A stretch of DNA of 64,000 nt from assembly GCF_030285665.1 (NCBI RefSeq), contig NZ_CP127295.1, positions 9,982,001 through 10,046,000 of the forward strand, in the 5' to 3' direction. Within the stretch, counting starts at the first letter, position 1. Every line of letters begins with the position of its first letter. Below the pieces are notes generated by a model, which was given only the letters and a program-made list of their open reading frames with translations, did no database searches and was not told where the DNA came from. This DNA comes from Amycolatopsis mongoliensis (GTDB taxonomy: Bacteria; Actinomycetota; Actinomycetes; Mycobacteriales; Pseudonocardiaceae). The position numbers and the translations under genes were made by a program. Of this stretch, positions 17,714 through 25,644 are shown in pieces.

Positions 17714-18193
17714 ATGGTGAACGCCACAGCCAGGACGCTGCCCGACCTCACCGTCGGCGAACTCTCCCGGCGCAGCGGGGTCCCCGCGTCGGCCCTGCGG
17801 TTCTACGAGGACGAAGGCCTCATCCGCAGCCGCCGCACCGCCGGGAACCAGCGCCGCTACTGCCGGGACGCGCTGCGGCGGGTGACCTTCATCCGGATGT
17901 CCCAGCGGGTCGGCATGCCGCTGTCGGCGATCCGGGAGGTGCTCGCCCTGCTGCCCGACGACCGCACGCCGACCCGGGCCGACTGGGCGCGGATCTCCCA
18001 GTGCTGGCGCCACGACCTGAACGCGCGGATCCGCCAGATGGAACAGCTGCGCGACCAGCTCACCGACTGCATCGGCTGCGGCTGCATGTCCCTGGCCAAG
18101 TGCAGGCTCGCCAACCCGGGCGACCGGCTCGGCACCGACGGGCCCGGCCCGCAGCGCCTGGCCGACCACCGCGGGGACGGGTACGAAGACTAG
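17714..18193 (+). CDS. soxR: Redox-sensitive transcriptional activator SoxR
   Basis: A 159-residue MerR-family regulator. The winged helix is LTVGELSRRSGVPASALRFYEDEGLI, and the [2Fe-2S] cluster ligands are C119, C122, C124 and C130 in CIGCGCMSLAKC, the SoxR hallmark. Redox-active compounds oxidise the cluster and switch on the target promoter. The divergent FMN reductase gene carries a SoxR box. The stop codon shares the CTAG at 18190-18193 with the convergent DinB-family gene. Confidence 0.93.
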   Translation: MVNATARTLPDLTVGELSRRSGVPASALRFYEDEGLIRSRRTAGNQRRYCRDALRRVTFIRMSQRVGMPLSAIREVLALLPDDRTPTRADWARISQCWRHDLNARIRQMEQLRDQLTDCIGCGCMSLAKCRLANPGDRLGTDGPGPQRLADHRGDGYED

Positions 18194-18699
18194 CGGCGTT
18201 CCAGCACGCCGCGGACGAACATCGCCTGCCCGGCGTGCTGGATGTCGTCGTCGAGGACGCTGATCAGCCGCACGCCGAGGGACACCGGCGGGTCCCAGGC
18301 CTCGTCGACGATCCGGTCGAGCGCCTGCCCGTCGAGCCCCTCGACGAACCGGAGGGTCTGCTCGTGAACGGCGTCGTAGTACCCGGTGAGCAGGTCCGGC
18401 CGGTCGACCCGGACCGCTTCGACGTCGGCCGGGCGGTGCCCGTAGCCGGTGTCGCCCGCCGGGAACGGGAGGCCGAACCGCGAAAGCCAGTCCTGACCGG
18501 TCCACACCTGCTCGGTCCCGGCCACGCCGGCGACGTGGTCGTCCTGCACCCGGGTGAGGTGCCACACCAGCCAGGCGATCGAGTTGGCCTCGTCGTCCAG
18601 CCGGGTCCGGAGCTGCTCGGCGGTGAGCCCTTCCACCGCCGCGTGCACGTGCTCCCGGACCCGGCCGAACCCGTCGACGAGCAGATCGGCCACGTTCAT
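18190..18699 (-). CDS. DinB / DUF664 family protein
   Basis: A 169-residue four-helix protein of the DinB superfamily. Histidines that could form the metal site are in WLVWHLTRVQDDH and DDDIQHAGQAMFVRG. Actinobacterial members (DUF664 type) include mycothiol-dependent transferases; that role is possible but unproven here. ATG 18699 follows GGAGGCAGCCG. It is convergent with soxR with a shared CTAG. Confidence 0.82.
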   Translation of the reverse strand: MNVADLLVDGFGRVREHVHAAVEGLTAEQLRTRLDDEANSIAWLVWHLTRVQDDHVAGVAGTEQVWTGQDWLSRFGLPFPAGDTGYGHRPADVEAVRVDRPDLLTGYYDAVHEQTLRFVEGLDGQALDRIVDEAWDPPVSLGVRLISVLDDDIQHAGQAMFVRGVLERR

Positions 18700-18770
18700 C
18701 GGCTGCCTCCCGTTGCTGAACCCGTTCACCGGCGTGCTACCCGATAATGCCCGCCGGCAAACGGGTTCGG

Positions 18771-19301
18771 CTACCGCGGCAGCAGCTGGTCGAAGAACGA
18801 ACGGTAGCGGCGCAGCGCGACGCGCAGGTCCTCGGTGGCCGGTTCGCCGTGCTGCCACTGGCCTTCCAGCTCGCCCTTGTGCTCGGCGAAGGTGGTGGCC
18901 AGCGCGCTGATCACGGCGGCGACCAGCTCGTCGGCCTCGCGGACCGACTGCTGCGGGTCGTCGACGAACCCGGTCTGGATGTTCTGCCAGCGGTCCCGGA
19001 AGCCGGTGACCTTCTCCTCGTCGATCAACGGCGGCGCCTCCACGTCGCCGCCCGAAGCGGCGGGAGTGGTGCCCGGGCCGGCGTCCGTGGTCACGGAGCG
19101 CGTCGAAGCCGAGGCCAGGTCGGCGGTGCTCAGGCTCTGGCCGTCGCCGCGGTCCTCGCCGGTGCCCGGCTCGCGGAAGTCGGCCCGGTCCTGGCCGGGG
19201 CGTCCTGCGTCGGCGCCGAGGTCACCCGGCTCGCGGACCTCCTCACGCCCGGTGAAGCCGTCGTCGTGTTCGGTGCTGTGCCGGGTCAGGTGCTCGGTCA
19301 T
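18771..19301 (-). CDS. Conserved protein of unknown function, paralogue of its upstream neighbour
   Basis: A 176-residue protein. The first 90 residues are polar, low in order and rich in D, G, R and T. The last 80 (FRDRWQNIQTGFVDDPQQSVREADELV to TEDLRVALRRYRSFFDQLLP) form a helical domain that clearly parallels a domain in the gene just upstream. ATG 19301 follows GGAGGAC located inside the end of that gene, so they are one operon. I know this pairing from other actinomycetes but not its function. Confidence 0.75.
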   Translation of the reverse strand: MTEHLTRHSTEHDDGFTGREEVREPGDLGADAGRPGQDRADFREPGTGEDRGDGQSLSTADLASASTRSVTTDAGPGTTPAASGGDVEAPPLIDEEKVTGFRDRWQNIQTGFVDDPQQSVREADELVAAVISALATTFAEHKGELEGQWQHGEPATEDLRVALRRYRSFFDQLLPR

Positions 19302-19303
19302 GG

Positions 19304-20023
19304 TCAGCGTCCTCCGTTCCACTCGGTCCGCGGCTGCGCGGACGCCTGGCGCTCGTTCTGTGCGGTCTCGTGACGGTCGTCGTCGCGGGTTTCGGCGTCG
19401 CGGGTTTCGGCGTCGCGCTGCTCGGTGCGGTCGCGGTCGTGCCCGTTGCGCTCGTGCCCGTTGCGACGCTCGTGGTGGTCGTGCCGGTCGTCGTCGGCGC
19501 CGTCGGTCAGCAGGTCCTCGAAAACGGTGCGGTAGCGCACCATCGCGTCGCGAAGGTCCTCAGTGGACACTCCGTCGCTCTTCTGCTGCGTGGTGTGCGC
19601 CGCGCGGTAGTTCTCGAGGGTCTTGGCGTGCCGCACGGAAAGATCGGCCAGCTGCTGCTCGTACCCCTCGGTGGGGTAACCGCGTTCGCCCATCAGCGCC
19701 ACGAGGAGGTGGTCGGCTTCGGCGACCGCGGTGGACGGCTCGTCGACGAACTTTTCCTGCACCTGCGCCCATTCCCGGGCGTAGCGCTCCCGCGCCGACG
19801 CCGACAGCGGGCGGATGTCGAGCTCCTTGTGGCGGCGCTCCCGCTCGGCGAGTTCACGCTGCGCGGCACGCGGGTTGTCGCTCTCTTCGACCGTCCGGTC
19901 GTACTCCGGGCCGAACCGCTGCTGCAGGCGTTTTCGCTGCATCTCTTGGGACACAAGCCAAATCACGGCGCCGAGCACCGCGACGGCCACGACGACGATC
20001 ACGACGATCAGCCATGTGGGCAT
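19304..20023 (-). CDS. Membrane-anchored conserved protein of unknown function
   Basis: A 239-residue protein with one N-terminal membrane segment (4-24, very rich in V and I), then a basic cytoplasmic helical region (RLQQRFGPEYDRTVEESDNPRAAQRELAERERRHKELDI), the same helical domain as its downstream paralogue (REWAQVQEKFVDEPSTAVAEADHLLVALM to TEDLRDAMVRYRTVFEDLL), and a polar tail with a direct repeat (DAETRDAETRDDD). The gene after it begins 2 nt past the stop. The function is unknown; the anchor suggests an envelope-associated scaffold. Confidence 0.78.
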   Translation of the reverse strand: MPTWLIVVIVVVAVAVLGAVIWLVSQEMQRKRLQQRFGPEYDRTVEESDNPRAAQRELAERERRHKELDIRPLSASARERYAREWAQVQEKFVDEPSTAVAEADHLLVALMGERGYPTEGYEQQLADLSVRHAKTLENYRAAHTTQQKSDGVSTEDLRDAMVRYRTVFEDLLTDGADDDRHDHHERRNGHERNGHDRDRTEQRDAETRDAETRDDDRHETAQNERQASAQPRTEWNGGR

Positions 20024-20171
20024 TGCAAAAACACTCCTTCACGGATGTCGCCCCCGATGCGTCCGGTATTCCCGCTGCCGGGACTCCGAAACCCGGCGGG
20101 ACGTGCTTGGCCCCGCGATTCGGCCGACCGGCGGCGCGGATACGGCCGGATGCCGAGCCGCTCATCCGGGT

Positions 20172-20234
20172 GTAACGACGATAACAGCAGGAGACTAGCG
20201 CTGTTACCATCACAGTGCTATCGTCGGTAACACA
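20172..20234. promoter_or_regulatory. Nested inverted repeats before the SDR operon
   Basis: Two palindromes overlap. The inner one (20196-20220) has arms TAGCGCTGT and ACAGTGCTA with one mismatch, a TetR-sized operator. The outer one pairs GACGATAACAGC near 20177 with GTGCTATCGTCGGTAAC near 20216. It lies between the divergent membrane-protein gene and the first SDR gene. No regulator that would read it is adjacent. Confidence 0.5.
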
Positions 20235-20281
20235 ACGACGGAAGCGGTGATACACCCACCGCCCTGACGGAAGAAGGAAGC

Positions 20282-21022
20282 ATGAGCACCCCCGGAACCC
20301 GCGTCGCGATCGTCACCGGCGGCTCCCGCGGCATCGGCCGCCAGGTCGCCGAGCGCCTGGCCGCCGACGGCATGGCGGTCGTCGTCAACTACGCCGGCAA
20401 CGAGAAGGAGGCGCAGGCCGCTGTCGACGCCATCACCGAACGGGGCGGGCAGGCGATCGCCGTCCGCGCCGACGTGGCCGACCCGGCCGCGGTCGCGGAG
20501 CTGTTCGACACCGCGGAGGCCACGTTCGGTGGCGTCGACGTCGTCGCCCACCTGGCCGGCGTCATGAACGCGCCGACGCCGATCGCCGACATCGACTTCG
20601 AGGTCCTCGACCGGGTGCACCGCACCAACATCCGCGGCACCTTCGCGGTGGCCCAGCAGGCGGCGCGGCGGGTGCGCGAAGGCGGCGCGGTGATCACCAC
20701 CTCGACATCGGTGCTCGGGCTGAACCTGCCCGGCTACGGCATCTACAACGCGACCAAGGGCGCGGTCGAGGCGATCACCATGATCCTGGCGCGCGAGCTG
20801 CGCGGCCGCGACATCACGGTCAACACCGTCGCGCCGGGCCCGACGGCGACCGCGCTGTTCCTCGACGGCAAGGACGAGGAGACGATCGACCGGATGGCCA
20901 AGCAGCCGCCGCTCGAGCGCCTCGGCCAGCCCGAGGACATCGCCGAGGTCGTCGCGTTCCTCGCCGGCCCGGCCCGCTGGGTCAACGGCCAGGTGCTGCG
21001 CGCCAACGGCGGAATCGTCTGA
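20282..21022 (+). CDS. SDR-family oxidoreductase
   Basis: A classical short-chain dehydrogenase/reductase of 246 residues. The cofactor motif is TGGSRGIGR, the structural motif is HLAGVMN (in place of NNAG), the catalytic Ser is in TTSTSVLG, and YNATK gives Tyr/Lys. The basic residue after the glycine motif and NYAGN suggest NADP(H). Substrate unknown; it resembles 3-oxoacyl reductase-type SDRs. The next SDR starts 20 nt downstream, so the two form an operon. Confidence 0.88.
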   Translation: MSTPGTRVAIVTGGSRGIGRQVAERLAADGMAVVVNYAGNEKEAQAAVDAITERGGQAIAVRADVADPAAVAELFDTAEATFGGVDVVAHLAGVMNAPTPIADIDFEVLDRVHRTNIRGTFAVAQQAARRVREGGAVITTSTSVLGLNLPGYGIYNATKGAVEAITMILARELRGRDITVNTVAPGPTATALFLDGKDEETIDRMAKQPPLERLGQPEDIAEVVAFLAGPARWVNGQVLRANGGIV

Positions 21023-21042
21023 GCCGGCCAGGAGGACCTCCC

Positions 21043-21936
21043 ATGTCGAAGATCATCGTCGTCACCGGCGCCTCCAGCGGGATCGGCGCCCTCTCCGCCC
21101 GGGCGCTGGCCCGCGCCGGCCACACGGTCTACGCGGGCATGCGCGACACCGGCGGCCGCAACGCACCCCAGGTCGAAGCGGCGGCGGAGTTCGCGAAAGA
21201 GCACGGCGTGGACCTGCGCACCGTCGAACTCGACGTTTCCGGCCAGGATTCGGCGGACGCGGCGATCGGCTCGATCGTCGCCGAGCAGGGCCGGCTGGAC
21301 GTCGTCGTGCACAACGCCGGGCACATGGCGCTCGGCCCGGCCGAGGCGTTCACCCCGGAGCAGCTCGCCGAGCTGTACGACACCAACGCGATCGGCGCCC
21401 AGCGCGTCAACCGGGCCGCCCTGCCGCACCTGCGCGCGCAACGCGACGGGCTGCTGGTGTGGGTGTCGAGCAGCAGCGTCCGCGGCGGCACCCCGCCCTA
21501 CCTCGCGCCGTACTTCGCGGCGAAAGCGGCGATGGACAGCCTCGCGGTCAGTTACGCCGCCGAGCTCGCCCGGTTCGGCATCGACACCACGATCGTGGTG
21601 CCGGGCGCGTTCACCGCGGGCACCAACCACTTCCCGCACGCCGGGCGCCCGGCCGACCAGGCCGTCGAAGCCGCCTACGAAGAGCGGTACGCCGGCCTGG
21701 GCGACCACGTCGGGCGGAAGCTGGCCGAGATCACCCCGCCCGGCGCGGACGTCGCGAAGGTGGCCGAAGAGCTGGCGCGCGTGGTCGGCCTGCCGAAGGG
21801 CGAGCGGCCGTTCCGCGTGCACATCGACCCGGCCGACGACGGCGGGTGGCTGGTCGCGGAGGTCGGCGACCGGATCCGGAGCGAGTTCCTGCGCCGGATC
21901 GACCTGGGCGACCTGCTCAGTCCGGCGGGCGGCTGA
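21043..21936 (+). CDS. SDR-family oxidoreductase
   Basis: A 297-residue SDR: TGASSGIGALSARALARAG cofactor motif, HNAGHMALG, catalytic Ser in SSSSVRGG and YFAAK. The insertion and long C-terminus (FRVHIDPADDGGWLVAEVGDRIRSEFLRRI) resemble the larger SDR subgroup that acts on bulky substrates. CAGGAGGACC precedes ATG 21043. It follows another SDR; the pair may act in sequence or be induced together through the palindromes upstream. Confidence 0.87.
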   Translation: MSKIIVVTGASSGIGALSARALARAGHTVYAGMRDTGGRNAPQVEAAAEFAKEHGVDLRTVELDVSGQDSADAAIGSIVAEQGRLDVVVHNAGHMALGPAEAFTPEQLAELYDTNAIGAQRVNRAALPHLRAQRDGLLVWVSSSSVRGGTPPYLAPYFAAKAAMDSLAVSYAAELARFGIDTTIVVPGAFTAGTNHFPHAGRPADQAVEAAYEERYAGLGDHVGRKLAEITPPGADVAKVAEELARVVGLPKGERPFRVHIDPADDGGWLVAEVGDRIRSEFLRRIDLGDLLSPAGG

Positions 21937-22360
21937 ACCGCGTGACGATCACGTGGTCCTTGGCCGGGCCGCGGACCGCCCACTCCTGCCGCCAGCGCCG
22001 CGCGTCGAGCACGCGGTAGCTCCCGCGGTAGAGGTCGTCGCGGCAGGGGTGGTCCGTCTCCCAGTGGCCGGCGCGCAGGTCGAGCGCGTGGAAGAACCCG
22101 CCGTGGTCGAAGTGGACGTCGGCGCGGCCGGGGGCGGTCGGCCGGTAGTGGAGCGTGCGCGTCACCGGGCCGGTGTACGTGCCGAGCCGCATCTCGCCGG
22201 CTTCGCGGTAGACGAGGACGCCGTCCTCCTCGGTGAAGGTGGCCGTACCGGTCACCTCGCCCGCCGGATCGCCGTCGGCGGTGAGGATTTCGCGGTCGAG
22301 TCGCCACTCGCCGCCGAAATGCGCGGCGAGGTCCGGAACCGGAAAGTATTCGTCCATCAC
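21917..22360 (-). CDS. DUF6314-like protein
   Basis: A 147-residue beta-rich protein (LAAHFGGEWRLDREI, GTATFTEEDGVLVYREAGEM, DHGGFFHALDL, WETDHPCRDDLYRGSYRV). The pattern is that of a small calycin-like barrel of unknown function that I believe is DUF6314. There is no signal peptide. It overlaps the end of the second SDR gene by 20 bp in convergent orientation. ATG 22360 and ATG 22357 are both possible starts. Confidence 0.65.
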   Translation of the reverse strand: MMDEYFPVPDLAAHFGGEWRLDREILTADGDPAGEVTGTATFTEEDGVLVYREAGEMRLGTYTGPVTRTLHYRPTAPGRADVHFDHGGFFHALDLRAGHWETDHPCRDDLYRGSYRVLDARRWRQEWAVRGPAKDHVIVTRFSRPPD

Positions 22361-22429
22361 GACCAGTGTCGCACCGGTGCGGCGGCGGCACGCCGGAGAG
22401 GGCGGCCGGAAGTTGTCGGACCCCGGCTC

Positions 22430-22435
22430 TAGACT
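22430..22435 (+). promoter_or_regulatory. Leaderless -10 hexamer TAGACT for recQ
   Basis: TAGACT ends 7 nt before GTG 22443, with no ribosome-binding purine run between them. Confidence 0.5.
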
Positions 22436-22442
22436 CGGCCGC

Positions 22443-24278
22443 GTGGCAGAGACCGAACTCGCGACCGTGTCCGACGCGCTGGAGACTCTCCGGCGCGTGT
22501 TCGGCTACGACAGCTTCCGCGGCGACCAGGCGGCGATCGTCGAGCACGTGATCGCCGGTGGCGACGCGCTCGTGCTGATGCCCACCGGTGGCGGGAAGTC
22601 GTTGTGCTACCAGATCCCCGCGCTGGTGCGGCCGGGGGTGGGCGTGGTGGTCTCGCCGCTGATCGCGCTGATGCAGGACCAGGTCGACGCCCTGCGCAAC
22701 GCCGGGGTCCGCGCCGGTTTCCTCAACTCCACGCAGGACTACGCGGCCCGCCAGGAGGTCGAGTCGGCGTTCCTGTCGGGCGAACTCGACCTGCTCTACC
22801 TGGCGCCGGAACGGCTTTCGGTCGAGTCCACCGTGCGGCTGCTCGACCGCGGCAAGATCTCGCTGTTCGCGATCGACGAGGCGCACTGCGTCGCCCAGTG
22901 GGGCCACGACTTCCGGCCCGACTACCTCCAGCTCTCCGCGCTGCACGAGCGCTGGCCGGACGTGCCGCGGATCGCGCTGACCGCCACCGCGACCGAGGCC
23001 ACGCACAAAGAGATCGCGGCCCGGCTGAACCTCGACGAGGCCCGCCACTTCGTCGCGAGCTTCGACCGGCCGAACATCCAGTACCGGATCGTCGGCAAGA
23101 ACTCGCCGCAGCGGCAGCTGCTGGAGCTGCTGCGCACCGAACACCAGGGCGACGCGGGGATCGTCTACTGCCTGTCCCGGAACTCGGTCGAGAAGACCGC
23201 GGAGTTCCTGGTGCAGAACGGGATCCCGGCGGTGCCGTACCACGCGGGCCTCGACGCGCGCACCCGCGCGAAGCACCAGTCGCGATTCCTGCGCGAGGAC
23301 GGCCTGATCGTGGTCGCCACGATCGCGTTCGGCATGGGCATCGACAAGCCGGACGTCCGGTTCGTCGCGCACCTCGACCTGCCGAAGTCCGTCGAGGGCT
23401 ACTACCAGGAGACCGGCCGGGCGGGGCGCGACGGCCTGCCGTCCACCGCCTGGCTCGCGTACGGGCTGCAGGACGTCGTGCAGCAACGCAAGATGATCGA
23501 CACGTCCGAGGGCGACGACGCGCACCGGCGCCGGCTGGGCGCGCACCTGAACGCGATGCTCGCGCTGTGCGAGACGGTGGAATGCCGGCGCGTGCAGATC
23601 CTCAACTACTTCGGGCAGAAGGCCGAGCCGTGCGGCAACTGCGACACGTGCCTGAGCCCGCCGGAGAAGTTCGACGGCACGATCCCGGCTCAGAAGCTGC
23701 TGTCGACGATCGTGCGGCTGCGCAACGAACGGCGGCAGAAGTTCGGCGCCGGGCAGGTGATCGACATCCTGCTCGGCAAGTCCACGCCGAAGGTCACGCA
23801 GTTCCAGCACGACACGCTCAAGACGTTCGGCATCGGCACCGAGCTGCGCGAGCCGGAGTGGCGCGCGGTGGTGCGACAGCTGCTGGCCCAGGGCCTGCTC
23901 GCGGTCGAAGGCGACTACGGCTCGCTCGTGCTCACCGAGGCCAGCGCCGAAGTGCTGGGCGGTGATCGCCAGGTGATGCTGCGCCGCGAGCCGGAGCGCG
24001 CGGCGGCCGCGAAGGTCCGCGGCACGCGGAAAGCCGCCCCCGCGGCGGATTTGCCCGCGGAGGCGGCTCCCCTGTTCGAACGCCTGCGTGCCTGGCGGGC
24101 CGGCGTCGCGAAGGAACAGGGCGTACCCGCGTACGTCATCTTCCACGACGCGACCCTGCGCCAGATCGCCACGCAACGGCCGTCTTCACTGGCCGACCTG
24201 GGCACGGTCAGCGGCGTCGGCGAGAACAAGCTCGCCAAGTACGGCGAGGGTGTCCTCGAGGTCCTGACCGCCGGGTGA
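22443..24278 (+). CDS. recQ: ATP-dependent DNA helicase RecQ
   Basis: A 611-residue 3'-5' helicase acting in recombination and repair. Walker A is PTGGGKS (47-53), DEAH at 145-148, then TATATEATH (motif III), the second helicase domain with YYQETGRAGRDG (motif VI), the zinc-binding cysteines in CETVECRRVQILNYFGQKAEPCGNCDTC, a winged helix, and a C-terminal HRDC domain (about 530-608). Start GTG 22443 is chosen because the family N-terminus follows directly and a leaderless -10 lies 7 nt upstream. Confidence 0.95.
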   Translation: MAETELATVSDALETLRRVFGYDSFRGDQAAIVEHVIAGGDALVLMPTGGGKSLCYQIPALVRPGVGVVVSPLIALMQDQVDALRNAGVRAGFLNSTQDYAARQEVESAFLSGELDLLYLAPERLSVESTVRLLDRGKISLFAIDEAHCVAQWGHDFRPDYLQLSALHERWPDVPRIALTATATEATHKEIAARLNLDEARHFVASFDRPNIQYRIVGKNSPQRQLLELLRTEHQGDAGIVYCLSRNSVEKTAEFLVQNGIPAVPYHAGLDARTRAKHQSRFLREDGLIVVATIAFGMGIDKPDVRFVAHLDLPKSVEGYYQETGRAGRDGLPSTAWLAYGLQDVVQQRKMIDTSEGDDAHRRRLGAHLNAMLALCETVECRRVQILNYFGQKAEPCGNCDTCLSPPEKFDGTIPAQKLLSTIVRLRNERRQKFGAGQVIDILLGKSTPKVTQFQHDTLKTFGIGTELREPEWRAVVRQLLAQGLLAVEGDYGSLVLTEASAEVLGGDRQVMLRREPERAAAAKVRGTRKAAPAADLPAEAAPLFERLRAWRAGVAKEQGVPAYVIFHDATLRQIATQRPSSLADLGTVSGVGENKLAKYGEGVLEVLTAG

Positions 24279-24279
24279 G

Positions 24280-24507
24280 CTAGCGGGCGGCCGGCCCGGG
24301 TCCCGGCCGGCCGTCCGGCCCGGTCACGGAGTTGACCTTGCGGACCGCACCGGCGATCCGGTCGTGGTACTTGCCCTTGGTCCGGTCGTCGACGAACTTG
24401 GCGGCCTTGCCGACGTACTGGTTCACCTTTTCGGGGTTCTTCTTGGCGTAGGCGCGGGCCGCGCCCGCGGCCCCGGCCAACATGGTCAGTCTGCGCATCA
24501 ACGGCAC
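24280..24507 (-). CDS. MT0933-type small antitoxin-like protein
   Basis: A 75-residue basic protein. KKNPEKVNQYVGKAAKFVDDRTKGKYHDRIAGAVRKV matches the short family represented by Rv0909 / MT0933, annotated as antitoxins. No toxin gene is adjacent, so toxin-antitoxin function is doubtful; these proteins are often orphan. GTG 24507 follows GGGAGGA. It lies 1 nt from the end of recQ in convergent orientation. Confidence 0.75.
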   Translation of the reverse strand: MPLMRRLTMLAGAAGAARAYAKKNPEKVNQYVGKAAKFVDDRTKGKYHDRIAGAVRKVNSVTGPDGRPGPGPAAR

Positions 24508-24656
24508 GGTGGTCCTCCCTCATCGGGTTCGGTCATCCTGACAACGCGGACGAACCACCCGAAGGTTCCCCGTGTGACGACCGCCAAACCTCCGAGCAGA
24601 GCGTGACGGACCGTCACCGGCCCGAAAAGGCCGAGCGGACCCCCGCAAGGCGGCCC

Positions 24657-24662
24657 TAGGCT
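24657..24662 (+). promoter_or_regulatory. Leaderless -10 hexamer TAGGCT
   Basis: TAGGCT ends 7 nt before ATG 24670 of the adenosine-deaminase-like gene; this favours ATG 24670 over GTG 24664, which would be 1 nt away. Confidence 0.5.
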
Positions 24663-24669
24663 CGTGATC

Positions 24670-25644
24670 ATGCGCGACCTGGCCACCCTGCCGAAGGCCC
24701 ACCTGCACGTCCACCTGGAGAGCACCATCCGGCCGGACACGCTGCGCGAGCTGGGCGAAGCCAACGGCGTCGACGTCCCGGCCGAGCCCCCGGTGTTCGA
24801 CGGCTTCCGCGCCTTCGCCGACTACAACACGCTCGTCCGGGCCTGCCTCCGCCGCCCCGAAGACTTCGAGCGCGTCGCCCGCGAGTACTGCGAAGACGAA
24901 GCCGCCCAGGGCACGCGCTACGCGGAGGTCACGTTCACCGCGGCCTCGCACGGGGAGCGCCTGGGCGATCTGGAGATGCCACTCGCGTCCGTCCTCAAAG
25001 GACTCCACAGCAGCGGCGCCATCGAGTGGCGGCTGCTGCTGGACCACTCGCGACGCCGTTCGGTCGAACGCGCCGAGCGCACCCTCGACCTCGCGTCGAA
25101 GTACGACGACGTCTTCGCGATCGGCATGGCCGGCGAGGAAAACCACTCGCTCCGTCCTTTCGCGACAGTCTTCGAGAAGGCGCGCGCGGCCGGCCTCCAC
25201 CTGCTGCACCACACCGGTGAGGACGCCGGTCCGGACAGCATCCGCGAGGCACTGGAAGTCGGCCGCACCGAACGGCTGGGCCACGGCATCCGCGTCCTCG
25301 ACGACCCCGAGCTGGTCGCCGAGGTCCGCGAGCGGGGTCTCGCGCTGGAGGTGTGCCCGTCGTCGAACGTGACGCTCGGGCTGGTGCCGTCCCTGCCCGG
25401 GCACCCGCTCCCCCGGCTCGTCGACGCCGGGCTGACGGTCACGCTCAACACCGACGTCCCGTCCGTCACCGGCGCGAACCTGGCCGGGGAGTACGCCCGC
25501 GTCCGGGACGCTTTCGGCTACGACGACGCGGTGCTGGCGGACTTCGCGCGGGCGAGCGTCACCGCGTCCTTCGCTCCCGAAGGGACCAAGACGCGGATGC
25601 TGCGCGACATCGACGCGTGGCTCACACCGGCAGCAGGCGGGTGA
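24670..25644 (+). CDS. Adenosine deaminase-family protein, substrate uncertain
   Basis: A 324-residue TIM-barrel amidohydrolase. Zinc ligands HLH are in KAHLHVHLE, the catalytic Glu in HHTGEDAG, and His in RLGHGIRV. The final metal aspartate is in NTDVPSVTG, where true adenosine deaminases have NTDDP; the second Asp, which contacts the purine, is Val. ESTIRPDT also differs from the usual DGSLRP. It therefore probably deaminates a different purine or aminofutalosine-type substrate. It overlaps the convergent VWA gene by 23 bp. Confidence 0.82.
   Translation: MRDLATLPKAHLHVHLESTIRPDTLRELGEANGVDVPAEPPVFDGFRAFADYNTLVRACLRRPEDFERVAREYCEDEAAQGTRYAEVTFTAASHGERLGDLEMPLASVLKGLHSSGAIEWRLLLDHSRRRSVERAERTLDLASKYDDVFAIGMAGEENHSLRPFATVFEKARAAGLHLLHHTGEDAGPDSIREALEVGRTERLGHGIRVLDDPELVAEVRERGLALEVCPSSNVTLGLVPSLPGHPLPRLVDAGLTVTLNTDVPSVTGANLAGEYARVRDAFGYDDAVLADFARASVTASFAPEGTKTRMLRDIDAWLTPAAGG

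Noticed and set aside
24280..24507. A toxin-antitoxin module
   Set aside because: The small protein matches an antitoxin-named family, but neither neighbour (RecQ, ADA-like) is a toxin.
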